Shown here: positions 12,901 through 25,568 of the stretch, piece after piece | How positions within the stretch are numbered: the stretch's first letter is position 1 | Layout: each line of letters starts with the position of its first letter | Source: Macrotrachela quadricornifera | Lineage: Eukaryota > Rotifera > Eurotatoria > Philodinida > Philodinidae | NCBI GenBank assembly: GCA_022393335.1 | Contig: JAJEKB010000852.1 | Span: 53,188 to 117,187 of the forward strand | DNA: 64,000 nt | Direction: 5' to 3' | Program-made: the position numbers and the translations under genes | Notes under the pieces: model-generated | The model's database searches: none | The model's input: the letters and a program-made list of their open reading frames with translations, nothing else | Told to the model about the DNA's origin: nothing

Positions 12901-14603
12901 ATTGGTCTACTAAATCACGATAAAATCGCCCTTTTTTGCGCGATTTTAATGATATGAGAAGCTACATAACTCATTCATTTCTAAAATCAATATTTATCCA
13001 ACGTAACAAACAAACGTAAAAGAAATATCATATCGAAAATAAAATGTTAATGATTTATTTGCGTATGTGAACTTCAGAATACTTTTTTTTAAAAAGGTAA
13101 AAGTTTAAAGTTTCTTTTGAATCAATTGATCATTATTTTTGAACGAAATTTTTATCAATTATTATACTTCAAATAAATTTTTTTCTATATTAAAAATTTT
13201 AAAAGTCATAACGATATTCTCATTTATTTGAAAATTACTAAAAAAGAATGCGATTTCTACTGTAAATATTCACAATATCAAAACAAAAAATCCATTTTAT
13301 CTTAAGTCAATATGCTGAGTGCGTTTCTTTGCAAGTACTATTCGTCTGCGTGATATAGAATCATTTGCGTCAGTTTTTTTTTCACTCACACATATACATT
13401 GAAAGTCACTTTAACATTCTCCTTTTTTTTCATACATTCTAACCATCTAGCATCATTAAAAAACTTAAAACATTTTGCAATATACTATTCTATATCGATG
13501 TCTAATAACGTCCTCTTTCGGTATGTGATATGAATATATTCACTAATTATAAAAGACTTAATTCTATATAGATAAATTTTTGCTGATGTATTCTGGTATA
13601 TTTTAGTACATAGACTTTTCATTTTTTTGATAGACATGCATACATGTGACATCTGACAATATCATAAGATATATGCACTGTGGAAAATAGTCCAATAAAT
13701 CTTCTTTATTTTGTTGTTCCTCTTTGTGGACGTCATCATCTTCGCTATTCTCTTTTATATTTTTTTGCGCACATCGACCGACATTTGGAACGAACAAGTA
13801 CACAAACGTCTATATGGTGTTGTTTGCCAAGGGAAAGAAAGAAACAACGCTTCTAAACGATTCTGCCTGTCTATAAAAGAAGTTTATTTCTTTTCTTCTT
13901 TCACATCGTTATTCTTACTAACATAATTTTCACTCATGTCATTTCTATATTTCTCTTCTTTTTTCTTCGTTTCTATCGGCTTTTTCTTCTCGACATTACA
14001 TCGTTCGACAAGATTCTGAATGCGTGTGCATGCGTGTTTTGTTCTTGCTTTACATATATGCAAGACGTTTGACTGCCTCCATCATCACGATGGTTGTCGT
14101 TCTATTTCTTTCTCTTTTACTACGTGAGCTTATAATTACGCATACACGACCATAATAAAATAAAACATACGAAATAGTGTAGGCATGTGTGATATTTAAA
14201 GTATTCTTTAATTATTTTAGATAAACAGTGGTGAAGTATATAAGAAGTTATTTTTTTACGAATATTTCTTAGAAGCAAGCAGAGTAATTCATTTATCATT
14301 TTTTTGAACATTTTTTATAAAGCAATAGAGTGGCTATCTTTGGAGAACCAACGCTCCCGGGTGGTAAGTCTTACAAAATGTTTTATTAAAAAGAAAACAC
14401 ATAGATTTTTATTTAGATTGGATGTTTTTGAGTATAAGGTTCACCTTATTTGAAAGCCAACGTCATGAAATGCACATTGTTGTTTGAATACATTGAAAGT
14501 ACGTTTTGTTTTGTTATTTTAATTAATACTAATACTTTTTTTTTGATAGTCTTTTTTGGTCCAGCCCCAAGCTATACCTATTGGTATTCATATTACTGGC
14601 TAT
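12901..14603. other. Upstream region of the Fuseless-like gene
   Basis: No complete gene was seen. Donor-like sites at 14360 (GGTGGTAAGTC) and about 14499 (GAAAGTACG), and an acceptor at 14548-14549, suggest that 5' UTR exons of the next gene lie here. The ATG at 14465 joins out of frame to the following exon, so it was not used as the start. Confidence 0.4.
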
Positions 14604-16453
14604 ATGGCACGGATCACAAACACGTAAGTTTTCCAAATTTCGTAGTAAAAAAATTTTTATAATTTCTATATTGTGTTTAGTTTGAATTCAGCTGATTCTA
14701 CACCAATGATTTCATCGATGACGCCATCCGATGATGATGATGATATAGATGATCATCATAAATTCCTTACTCCATCATCGGAATTAAGTTCTACAACAAC
14801 AAATAATGGCGTCATTAGTCCCCATACAATTGTAACAATAGATAATGATAATAATGAATCCATAAATACTGACGATTTATCCTTTACTATTCAACCCTTA
14901 ACAACAGCAGCGTTATTACATACTCCTCAATTACATACATATTCAAATTTAAGTACATCAAGTAGTGAAACAAGTCTTGCTCGTCCCCTTCTTATTGATC
15001 AACATCAAACATTACCTATATATACATCACCTATAAATAATGAAGATGAAAGAACAGCATCATCATCATCAGCATCATCAACATCATCGACAAATTCCAT
15101 TACAGCAAATTGTCGTTCATATATGACACTTTATTTTACTGATATGCTTATATCTGCATTTATTATAACACCTTTTGTTAATATTCATTGGCGTGGTGCT
15201 TGGGATTTACTTGATATACATTTATTACCTGATTATCCACGTTTAAGTGCATTAGTTTCATTAGGTATTGGTTATCTTATGCTTTATATATTATATTTAG
15301 CACAAGGTTGTTTACAACGTTTTTATGAAAGACATCGACATAATATTATGGGTCAAATAATGACTAGATTATATACATTAATACTTGCATTAGCTTATAT
15401 TCATCAATGGCGTGGTTTATGGAATCTATTAGATTTAACAAGTAATGAATGGTATCATTTATTAGGTGAAACAGGAATAAGTATAGTATTTCTTTTATTA
15501 ATGAAATCAATATATAATCTCAATTCTGCGCCATTTATAATTGGTATTGATACTGAAAGTTATTTTTTACTTGATTCAAAATATACAGTTACAGTATGTG
15601 ATTAAAATAAAATAGAACAACATTTCCTCTATATTTTTGATTTATTTAGACAAATCATTTTTTACAATATACATTTGATTTTTTTTATTATGAAATTGTT
15701 GAAGCACCATTATTAATTGTAGCTTGGCATGGTTTATATAATATTTCTGATAAATATATATATCCTGATAATAGACAACTTTCAATGATAGTATCATTTG
15801 CAAGTGGTTATATATTATATTTTGTACTTGCTCTTATACAAATTCCTGTTGTACGATGTTTAATAAAACAACGTCATAAATGTTTACATTCATTTATATC
15901 AAATTTATTTCATTTAATTGCATTTGTAAGTGTAGTTCAAATATGGAGAAGTTTATGGATTGTTTGTGAACAATATCTTAATATACCTGAATATCATAAT
16001 ACAACTCTTTGGCTTTGCTATGGTGTTGCTTTTGTCGTGCTGACATGTGGCTTGGCAGCATGTTCATTAAATGGGCCTGGCGGATCTAAAGATAGTTATA
16101 TTGATGAAGGACCAATACTTTTATTTAAATTTGATTATTTTTCATCATTACTTAAAGTAAGTTTATTATTAAAAATTTCTTTTTTCTTGAATAGATTATT
16201 TTTTTTTGCGCGAAGACTAAAAAAAATAAATAAATGATCTATGATAATGAATATATTTTGTTTCCAGCAAGAACATACAGATGAAACAATACCAAGTCAG
16301 ACATCGTCTCTTTCGGGTTTGATTGTATGGTTAGTAGTAAATGTTTTGAGACGACAACAACGAAGAAATACGTTACTAAGTCAATCAAGGAGAAGTACGG
16401 TGACGAGTGTTGATGCACCACCATCTATATCGGAAACTATGATAGTCAATTAA
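14604..16453 (+). CDS. fusl: Fuseless-like multi-pass membrane protein
   Basis: Exons are 14604-14623, 14681-15593, 15650-16156 and 16268-16453 (541 aa). The first ~140 residues are acidic/Ser-rich and probably cytosolic. Two repeats of a hydrophobic module then follow, marked by HWRGAWDLLDIHLLPDYP, HQWRGLWNLLDL, AWHGLYNISDKYIYPDN and QIWRSLWIVCEQYL: the recurring W-R-G-x-W-(D/N)-L-L-D pattern of the Fuseless family. About eight transmembrane helices are visible. In Drosophila, Fuseless is a presynaptic protein needed for calcium-channel function and bouton organisation. The start is the first ATG that stays in frame. The last exon listed is basic/Ser-rich and cytosolic; an alternative last exon is listed separately. 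Family assignment is by motif recognition only. Confidence 0.75.
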
Positions 16454-16598
16454 GATAGATTTGTATGTTAATAATTACCTAGCTCTATTGCTTTTGAAAT
16501 TTCGATTATAATGATATCTTCTGCTCTTAGCTTTGCTTTATTTGATTAAATTAAAATAATTTTGTATATGTATATATTTGTTTCTCGTTTTATTTTAG

Positions 16599-16709
16599 CG
16601 CCAATCAAGTAATTTAAAAGTTAATAAAGGTGTTAGTCTAAGTTCAGATATATCATCAACAGAAACATTAATGACAAGTGAACAACCATATCGATTCGAA
16701 CCTCCCTAA
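16599..16709 (+). CDS. fusl: Alternative last coding exon of the Fuseless-like gene
   Basis: A good acceptor (TTTTATTTTAG, ends 16598) opens a phase-0 reading of 36 residues plus stop (starts RQSSNLKVNKGVSLSS). The exon ending at 16156 also stops in phase 0, so it can splice either to 16268 or here, giving 541 or 516 aa with different cytosolic tails. A weak internal donor (ACG/GTGACG near 16401) could instead join both exons. Confidence 0.5.
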   Translation, partial: RQSSNLKVNKGVSLSSDISSTETLMTSEQPYRFEPP

Positions 16710-19627
16710 CAAAGAGAAAAACATATCGATGGAATCATTGTTATTATTATTCATTGCCACACTGTAAGATAATTCCTTTTCTTCTTTTTTTTTTTTTTTT
16801 TTTGATAATTATCGATACAAATTATTTTATGTGCGTGCGTGGTTACTCCCAGTGATTATTTCTTCTTTTTTTCTTTCTTTCTTTCTTTCTTTTTTTTTGT
16901 TACCCAAAGACATTCCTACTTTTATTTTCTTATTTCTATATGAATCGAACTTATCTTTTTGGTTGTTGTTTTATTCTTTCTTTTTTTTGTTGGACCTTAT
17001 CAAACTTTTGTTTAATATTATTCATTTTTGCAGAAAGAGAATATGATATTTGCAGATTTTTTTTTTCTTTTCTCTTTTTTGTTGCTGTTGTTGTTATTAA
17101 AAATTATTCCCTTTATATTATATTTTTCTTCGTCCTGTATATTCAAGCACGTCATTTACACAAAATACTGAAATGATAAATTATACAATTCAGTTAACAG
17201 ATTTCCTTTTTTTTTTGTTACATATTCATTCATTTATTTCTTCTGTATGTATATAATTAATAATTTTGAGTATATATATATATATAACAGAAAAAATAAA
17301 AACTACCAAAGAAAATTTCATTTATTAATACAAATAAAATGAAAAAAAAATATTTGATTAATTTAATCAAATGATTAATGAAAATTTCTTCTTCTTTTTT
17401 ATTGTATTAAAAGCACGTACACCACTTCTGCCATTACTCGTTAACACGTATCACAGGCAAAATTCATTTTTGATTAGGCATAAAATTATGAATTAATTTT
17501 TTTTCTTTTTCAAATATAGTTATTATATATAGCTAACATGAAAATTCAGTTAAGTTTGAAATGTGTAATAAATTGGAAAAAAAATATTATTATGATTAAA
17601 AAATCTGAATAAATAATTTATTTACTCAGGAGTTTACGAAACAAGGATCTTTTAAACACAATAAACAAAACATTTCAGTGTGCACAGTTTTTTTGTGATG
17701 TTTCAATAATAGATAAAATCTTTCACAAAGGCTTGGTCGGAAGAGCTAACTAATAACAGATAGAAAATAATTGTACAATGGTTCCTACTTTGTTAACTCC
17801 CTGTTCTAGACATCATAGATACGTAGTTTTGAAAACTAGTTTGATAGAGATTGATAACAATTTGCACTATCTTTGCTCGTCTTCCAATCATCTGCTCGAA
17901 AAAAATCATAAAAGATCCAATTGAAAAACAATTTCTCATTCTCTTTTTCGCTCTCTGCTCTAAACAATTCAATAGAAATCACTGGCAAACACTGATTGAT
18001 TTCATACTTAATAGTTATTGTTTAATTTTACCTACATTTTAATCTTGTCTGATACATATGTATATATATAACTACGAAGTTACATAATTTTCTTATTCAT
18101 GTAATAATTCAAATTTTTTATCTGAAAATGTTACAGCTATGGTATATATTTCGAATAAATGATAAAATGTCTGCAGACTCTTAGAAAATGTTTGATAAGA
18201 ATAAATAATGAGAAAGTTATATTTGTCATGATTCTATTTGATCAATAATATATCAAGTTTATATCGATCTTGTCTTTTAACACAAAAATGTTTTATATTA
18301 CGAACAAAATAAATAAAAAGGAGGAAAAAAAATAATGTAAAAATTCTAAATCAACATACAACAAACTATATAATTATATGAGGTATAATGAGTGCTATAA
18401 TGATTGTACACATGTCATTCTTTACATATTTGTTTTTCAATGTACAATAAAAGTTTAATACGGACAAAATATACTTTCTACTGACTAACCTGAGTAATCT
18501 TTTTCTTAATTTCATAAACAGAGAATATCATAAAAACCAAAAAAAAAATGTGTAATTAGAAAGAAAAAAATGTATATTTTTTTTGCAGTAACAAATTTAT
18601 CTATTACGAAATGATTGATCGAATGTCATTTTTATGACATTATAATAGGTACATTCTTAATAGACAGTGTACCTACAAATGTTCAGATATAAGATAATAT
18701 TAATTAGGCATAATTTCATTTAAACTAACTAAATCTATTAATGCAAAATATTTATAAATAATAAATCTTAATCATAATAAATAAGGATTAAAAAAAAACT
18801 TTATTGCATATCACTAAGAATTATAACAACAAAAAAAGAATTTCTACGAATTTGACAATACCAATGATCAAAATTATTTTATTGTTCGTATACTTACTAC
18901 AATAATGACAAATTCAGTTTGATTAAATTTGAATAAATAAGATACTTAATCTTCGTCGTTATCTGATTTTCGGCATATCTCAAAAAATATAAATATAAAC
19001 ACTTTGATGAACTAACTATTCTATTGCATATATATCAAATAAAAGATAAAAATTTTTGAATATTGTTGAAAAACAAAAAAAAATTAAAACATCATTCTTA
19101 TCTTATTTTTGATACTAAATTTTCTCTCTTTCTCTCATTAACGACGATTTATGTCAATATAACGTATTCCTATATTATTTTGCGTATATCTAACCATACT
19201 TTTTGTCATATACATCTTACTTTTTTCAACTAATAATAGATCTGATGGTCAGAATTTATTTACGCCTATAGAATAAATATAAGAAAGTCATGATTTTTTT
19301 GTAATAGACAAATCATTACAATTAATCGTAATTATATCAGAATTTGAAATAAATAAGAAAATATTTCTCAATTTTTTTTCTTTTCTGTCAATAAAAATAT
19401 ATCATGCAGTATATTTTTTTCTATATTATATTCATATAACTATTCATCCGAAACATACACATTATATTCATTATTTACTATTATTGTTTTTTTATAAATT
19501 AAAAAAAAAAAATGATAAGGTATATAAATATGTTACCAGTTAGGTTTAATATATATATATTGGAAAAATATATTGATTAAAAAAAATCAACTAAATAGAA
19601 TAAGAAAACTAAAATTTTTTAGAAAAT
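16710..19627. other. Intergenic, T-rich, nothing recognised
   Basis: 3' UTR-like T-rich tracts follow the Fuseless gene, with plain AT-rich DNA beyond. ORFs at 16831-17176 are poly-Phe/Leu readings of T-runs. No gene or element was recognised. Confidence 0.5.
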
Positions 19628-22340
19628 ATGGATTTATTTGATGCACCATTTTATTGGGGACGAATAACACGACAAGATACTGAAGAAATTCTTGATCAAT
19701 CAGGTTTAAAAAATGGTCTGTATCTTATACGAGAAAAATTTGAAGAAGCTGGTGCATATGCAATTACAGTATGTTTTTTAAAACGGTAAAACAATACCAA
19801 AAATTTAATTAAGAATAATAAAATTTCTTTTTTTTTTATTTATTTGTTAAAGATTTTATCATTATCGAATTGATCGACTTTCAAATGATCATGTTGTTTT
19901 AAATGGTTCACGTGCACAAGAAAAATTTTCTCTTATAAATGATGATATTAAATCAAATGGTAATCATAGATTAACAAGATCTTCTGAACAAATTGAATTT
20001 GTTAGTCCAATGGAATTAATAACTTATTATCAAAAAAATGCTGATCAACTTATTACTACATTATCTATTCCATGCCAACGACCATTTGTAAGATTATTAT
20101 TTAATATAAATTTTTCTATAATAAATTTTTTTTTTATAAAAGAATCATAATTTTATACAATTTTGGTGTATACCAATACTTACTCCTGAATTATATATAA
20201 GTAAAATTGTTCATGAAGCTTCAAATACTGATTCTGATGTAAATAGAATAAAATAAATATTTTCATTGAAACATTTAATTAGTTTTTAGATCCCAATTAA
20301 AGAAAAATTAACAACTAAAAGATATATTTATGAACGTCGAGTATTAAAGTATTTATTTAATATTTCTTTTTTTTGAATATTATTTTTTTTAAATTTGATT
20401 TATTTTAGAGTTTTACATGAAAGTGAATCATGGTTTCATTCACGTATTACTCGTCATGAAGCCGAAATTCGTCTTAAAAATGCCGGTGCAAAAAATGGTC
20501 TATTTCTGTAAATATTTCATATATATTATCATTTATTTATATAATAATTATTTAGTGTACGTGAAAAAACACTTGATAAACGATCACGTGGATGTTATAC
20601 ATTAAGTTTATGTTTTCAAGGAGAATTTCATCATTATATTATTCAAGAAATATCAAATGGTCGTTTACAAGTTGCATCAACGAGAAAATCTACACATAGT
20701 AATGAATTTGGTAGTATTGTTCATGTATGTATAAATTATAAAAAATAAAATTAATTATAAAATATTTTTATAGTTAATTGATTTCTATTATCGTTATCAA
20801 CAAGATCTTACATGTCCTCTTCGATATTCATGTACTCGTCCTGGTGGTAAATAATAAAATAATTTTTTTATTAAGAATTAATTATTCGTTTTTTCTTATT
20901 TTCATTTTAGGATCTGTAAGAATTACTCCGTTTAAAAGTTTTTTAAAAGGTTTCTTTTTTTTTTATTAAAAAAAATATATATTTATGTAAAAATCTATTA
21001 TTTAGTTGATACAAGTATAGAATCTGAAAGTAGTGGAACAGATGTATGGTCTCCAACATCACCTGAATCAAGTGGTCAAATGAGTAATTCATCATTTGAT
21101 TTTAATATTCCAAATTCTTCATTATCATCTGAATCTGATCATAATCGTGATTCATCATTAATGGAAAATTTTTTTATTAATGAAAAATATCTTATTATTG
21201 GTGATAAACTTGGTAAATAAAAAGAAAACATTTTCTTCTTTTTAAATTAATTATTTTATTTATATATTAAGGTGAAGGACAATTTGGTGAAGTTTATCAT
21301 GGTAAATTAATTGGAAATGATGAAAATAATAATGGTATAACAAAACAAAAATTACAACATGTTGCAATAAAACGATTACGACATACACAAATATCATTTG
21401 TTGATGAATTATATAAAGAAGGTGAACGTATGTTTAAATTAGATCATCCATATATTGTTAAAATATATGGAATATGTAGACATGGAACAAATCTATCACT
21501 TATACTTGAATTATGTTTACATGGTGCAATGAATCGTTGGTTAAGATTAAATCAGTAAAAAAAAAAATTATTAAATTTGTTTTTTCTTTTTTGAAAATGT
21601 AATATGTTTTATTTAGAACATTTCGAATGAGTTATATTCTTAATTATATGTATCAAGTTAGTGATGGAATGAATTATTTACATGAAAAAAATATTATTCA
21701 TAGAGATTTAGCATTAAGAAATATACTTATTATGTCGAAGACTGTATGTAAAATATCAGATTTTGGTTTATCACGTGTTTTAGAAGAAAATTCGTACTAT
21801 CAAGTAAATTTTTATTCTTTTTTATTCTTTTATTATTAAAAATTTATATTTTGTAGATTGGAAAAAATCGTCGTTTACCATCAATATGGTATCCACCAGA
21901 AATTCTTCAGACACGTGTATTTCATTCTCAAATTGATATCTGGTCATTTGGTATTACTGTATGGGAAGCAACATCTTATGGACAAACACCTTATAAACAA
22001 GTTAGATATATATATATATTTATTATTAAAAATACAAATTTTTTGTTTTGTTAAATCATGATTAGGAACTTGAAGAAATGGCAAGTATGACATTTGGTCC
22101 AATATCACAAAAAATACTTCAATTTTTACAAGATGGGAACCGTTTAAAACAGCCCTCTAATTGCCCAAATGATATTTATGATTTAATGCTTAAATGTTGG
22201 GAATTTGAGTAAGAAATAATGATGTTCGTTTTATATGATTATAATTTTATTTATTTCATTTTTTTTCTAGTAAACATAAACGACCGACATTTGCTTCGAT
22301 AAAACAATATCTTCATAAATATGCTTTTTTTGAAGAATAA
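19628..22340 (+). CDS. SYK: SYK/ZAP-70-family tyrosine kinase (SH2-SH2-kinase)
   Basis: Fourteen exons: 19628-19785, 19853-20087, 20143-20238, 20290-20348, 20409-20507, 20556-20724, 20774-20846, 20911-20949, 21006-21212, 21272-21554, 21617-21803, 21857-22000, 22066-22208, 22271-22340 (653 aa; human SYK is 635). SH2-1 spans about residues 8-115 ([23 protein letters not shown]) and SH2-2 about 189-285 ([20 protein letters not shown]). A Ser-rich linker leads to the kinase: glycine loop GEGQFGEV (379-386), Lys412 in [13 protein letters not shown] (501-508, catalytic Asp503), DFG (521-523) and the SYK-like activation-loop Tyr pair (533-534). There is no ankyrin block between the SH2 domains, so this is the SYK rather than the Shark layout. 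Oddities: HRDLAARN is HRDLALRN, and the APE position reads PPE. The catalytic residues are all present, so it is probably active. The exon 8 donor (AAAG/GTTTCT) is weak. Confidence 0.9.
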
Positions 22341-24461
22341 TAAATAGATTAACACAATCGTTTAAGATTTTATGAAATATTTATGTATGTTTTGGCTTTT
22401 ATTGAATGTGCTTTTTTAATAGATGTAAGAGAAAAAACGAGTGATTTTTCGAAATCGGTTGTTATTAAAAGAATTAAAATGAAATAAAATTAGAAAAATG
22501 ATGTACTATATCTATTTTATTGTTGTTTAGAATAAATAAAGAAATGAATATTTTATATTTTGTAAAATCGTTGCGACAAACAAAAAGAAATTTCAAATGA
22601 ATAAATGCGATCACATTTGGATTTGGACACTATAATCAAAGAAATAAGCAACGAATAAAGGAATATATTTAATGTGTGAAATAACAGATGTTTATTGGAC
22701 TATTAAATTCTATCCATCTTTGAAATGGTAAAAATAAATATTGAATCGTTTATTTTTCAAATAAATGATAACAGATTAAATTGTTTATAATTTTTGTAGC
22801 AGTTATTGATTGACGGAGACACAGATGAAATATGACATCAAATTAAATCTGATTATATCAAACAAAACATGAGAATGTTTGAAAATAATATAGTTATGCG
22901 CTATTGAATACTGAATCAGGGCAAAGCATAATAAAATTGAAATTTTATTCCGTATACATAACAAGATAGAGATCAGTGCCTAATATTTATTTACACATGG
23001 ATTCTATTGTGTCTAAAATACATAAATCACATTCATTAAAAAACAAAGTAAAATGGCTCTAATCTACTTAAGTATTTTGATTAATAAGTTTTCGAATTTA
23101 ATATAATTTTATTTAATTATATCGAATGATCAACAAAAGATTCTTTGTAAGGAAAAAATAGGAGAAGCCCGAAGAAGACAAATAAACTACGTGTCAATAA
23201 CTATTTAACGAGAAAATGTTACTATCTGAAGTCCACCAAGTTTGCTTATACGACATTGAGTAGAAATTATTTTGACTTGTTTTGCATATCTATCTTTTCT
23301 TTTTCTCCTGATGACAATGCTCGCTCATCATTTTAATCAACGAATTGTTAATATTTGTACGTTAGTGGCTCGGACTTGTTATTGTTTCATGCAATTTGAA
23401 GATATATTCATCTGCTACAAGCAAAAAATTTTTGTGTTTGCTATTGAATAAACGAAATCTAGGATATACACCATCAAATATATACTGCCTATACGGTTTT
23501 TCTTTGATTAAACATTAAATTTGATTGATTTATTTAGCATGATTCAACAATGTGTTGTAGTTCAAATATTGCAAGCACTATAATTATAATCTGTCATAAA
23601 TTCCTACAGAAATGTGCTTGTCATCTTTTATTATATTATTAAGCTTGTATAGAAACAACAGGCATTAGCCAATGCTCGTAGTCAAAAGTTGATATTATTC
23701 ATAGTTAATATAATTTCATTTCTTTTCGACAACCTCAATTATTTCACTGATTTATCCTGAATATCTGAGTTCTCAGTTGTATTGCCCGTGATACTATGAA
23801 ACTGAAAAGTATTTTATTAAAATAGTGCCAGTATTATAGTTGAAAGTAGACCTATTGAATGAACTTTACATTTAGTCGTATTATGCATTCTTATTGTTTG
23901 AGGTATAAAACGAATTTATGCTACAAATTGAATATTGGTTGATTTTTTATTTTTTATTTTTCTGACCATTCAAAATACTTGTTATGCAGTTAAATCTCTC
24001 TCGTAGCCGTAAAATCAGATATCCTGTTCAAAAAGAATATATCTGTAAACTAGTCGTGTTCAAAATTTAGTATTGAAAAATATCTGCTGTTCTTCTGTGG
24101 AACCTAACTATATCTTTGCAGTAAATACTAGTGCTTCTTCTTTCTTCATTGTTTTCTACACTTACCGACGCCAACTTACTTTTTTTATTGAAAATATAAT
24201 CATCGATATATTAATTATTAGTTTATCATTCAGGACCAATAAATCTTATATAAGATAAACTATAAAGAATATCATTATATCTCAAATATACGAATGCAAA
24301 TTTTAACAAATTTGAAGAGGTCGACACGAGAGGAAAGAAATGACTGTATGTTGACAGTAGTAACCACGTGCAGTGATCAATAAACAGAACAGAATAACAA
24401 AAACAAAAACAAGTTATTTTTTCCCAGTGAAGTAAAATTTTATCATTACTACGTTTTTATC
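22341..24461. other. Intergenic, nothing recognised
   Basis: AT-rich, short chance ORFs only (61 aa at 24073). It separates the SYK-like gene from the intronless ART gene. Confidence 0.5.
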
Positions 24462-25568
24462 ATGCTCGACGTGCAAACAAAACAGCTGTTACATACTGCA
24501 TGTTGGAACAATGATTGGACTACCTTTCGAGAAAGTCTTATTATTTCGGCAATCGATACACCTCTAGATGATCAGGGTAATACTGCATTACATATTGCTA
24601 CACTTCGCGGTCATTCAGATATCATTCGTTTAATACTACGCTACCATGCTAGCCGAACAATTGTGAATAATGAAGGAAAAACTCCCATACAGATGACTTC
24701 TGATGAAACGATTCAAAAGATTTTCCAAATACCTTTTCGACCTTTACCAGATGTCACCGAAAATCATTTTGTAGCTAATACACTTGAAGTAGAACCAATT
24801 GAATGGCTCGACTCGTATCGTAATGCGTATCGAATTTCATATGAAAATCATGAACATATGAAACGATGGATCACCAAAGTGCCGCTAAAGAAATTGCTTG
24901 AAGCAATTGATAAAGAATATATAGATAAAATTGTGTTTCCTGCTGATACAACTCGAACTAGTGTAAAAGAGCAACTACAATATGCTATCGAAGAAAATAA
25001 TCCATTACCACTAGCTATGGTGTATACAGGTACATCAAAATTGTGCACACGACTTAATGCTGATCTAGCCAAATTAGGTTCGGATTTTCGTTTTGTAAGT
25101 ACCCGATTAGATTATCCAGACCATGAACCACCTAAAGATCTTGGTCAATATATTTATGCTTCTCTGCTTATTAATCATAAAGAATTTCGACGTTATCAAT
25201 ACGCTTCGAAGACTTTTCGTGGTATGACTATTACTTTACAAGATCTTGAAGCGTATGCAAAGGGCAAGATTGTTATTACTCGTTCGTTTCTTTCGACGTC
25301 GAAAAAGCGTGAAACTGCAGAATTCTTTCTCGGATTAGACGATATCAAAAAGCGTCCACCAGTTATCTGTATTTACAATGTTTCTAATCCTCGATCAAGT
25401 CTTTGTGTTGAATCAATTAGTAGTTTTCCTGATGAAAAAGAAGTTTTGATCGTACCATTTATTGCTTTCGAGATAACAGCCGTAAATCCAGTGATACTGA
25501 AACAACAAGGAATCGAATATTTGGTGAGAGAAATTGAACTAGTAGAATGTAAATCAAATTCAAGCTAA
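24462..25568 (+). CDS. Ankyrin-repeat + arginine-type mono-ADP-ribosyltransferase
   Basis: A single 368-aa exon. Residues about 35-90 carry one clear ankyrin repeat (DDQGNTALHIATLRGHSDII) and a partial second (NNEGKTPIQMTSDE). Residues about 180-345 match the R-S-E class ART fold: TFRG with Arg253, the SFLSTS strand at 275-280, and Glu325/Glu327 in FPDEKEVLIVP (E-x-E, the pattern of arginine-modifying ARTs). No signal peptide or GPI tail is seen, so it is probably cytosolic. Predicted role: transfer ADP-ribose from NAD to arginine, with ankyrin repeats choosing the target; the substrate is unknown. It has no introns although nearly all neighbours have many, which fits retroposition or past horizontal acquisition. 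The first-Met start opens the ORF and an upstream stop is close. Confidence 0.85.
   Translation: MLDVQTKQLLHTACWNNDWTTFRESLIISAIDTPLDDQGNTALHIATLRGHSDIIRLILRYHASRTIVNNEGKTPIQMTSDETIQKIFQIPFRPLPDVTENHFVANTLEVEPIEWLDSYRNAYRISYENHEHMKRWITKVPLKKLLEAIDKEYIDKIVFPADTTRTSVKEQLQYAIEENNPLPLAMVYTGTSKLCTRLNADLAKLGSDFRFVSTRLDYPDHEPPKDLGQYIYASLLINHKEFRRYQYASKTFRGMTITLQDLEAYAKGKIVITRSFLSTSKKRETAEFFLGLDDIKKRPPVICIYNVSNPRSSLCVESISSFPDEKEVLIVPFIAFEITAVNPVILKQQGIEYLVREIELVECKSNSS

Noticed and set aside
14465..14498. ATG at 14465 as first exon of the Fuseless-like gene
   Set aside because: Its donor is phase 1, and the next exon would then run into a stop at the 14681 exon; the ATG at 14604 keeps frame.
16831..17176. 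Phe/Leu-rich membrane-like ORFs downstream of the Fuseless-like gene
   Set aside because: Arise from poly-T stretches in a 3' UTR-like region; no normal codon mix.
20778..20969. 63-aa ORF inside the SYK-like gene
   Set aside because: Shadow ORF covering parts of two exons and an intron of the kinase gene.
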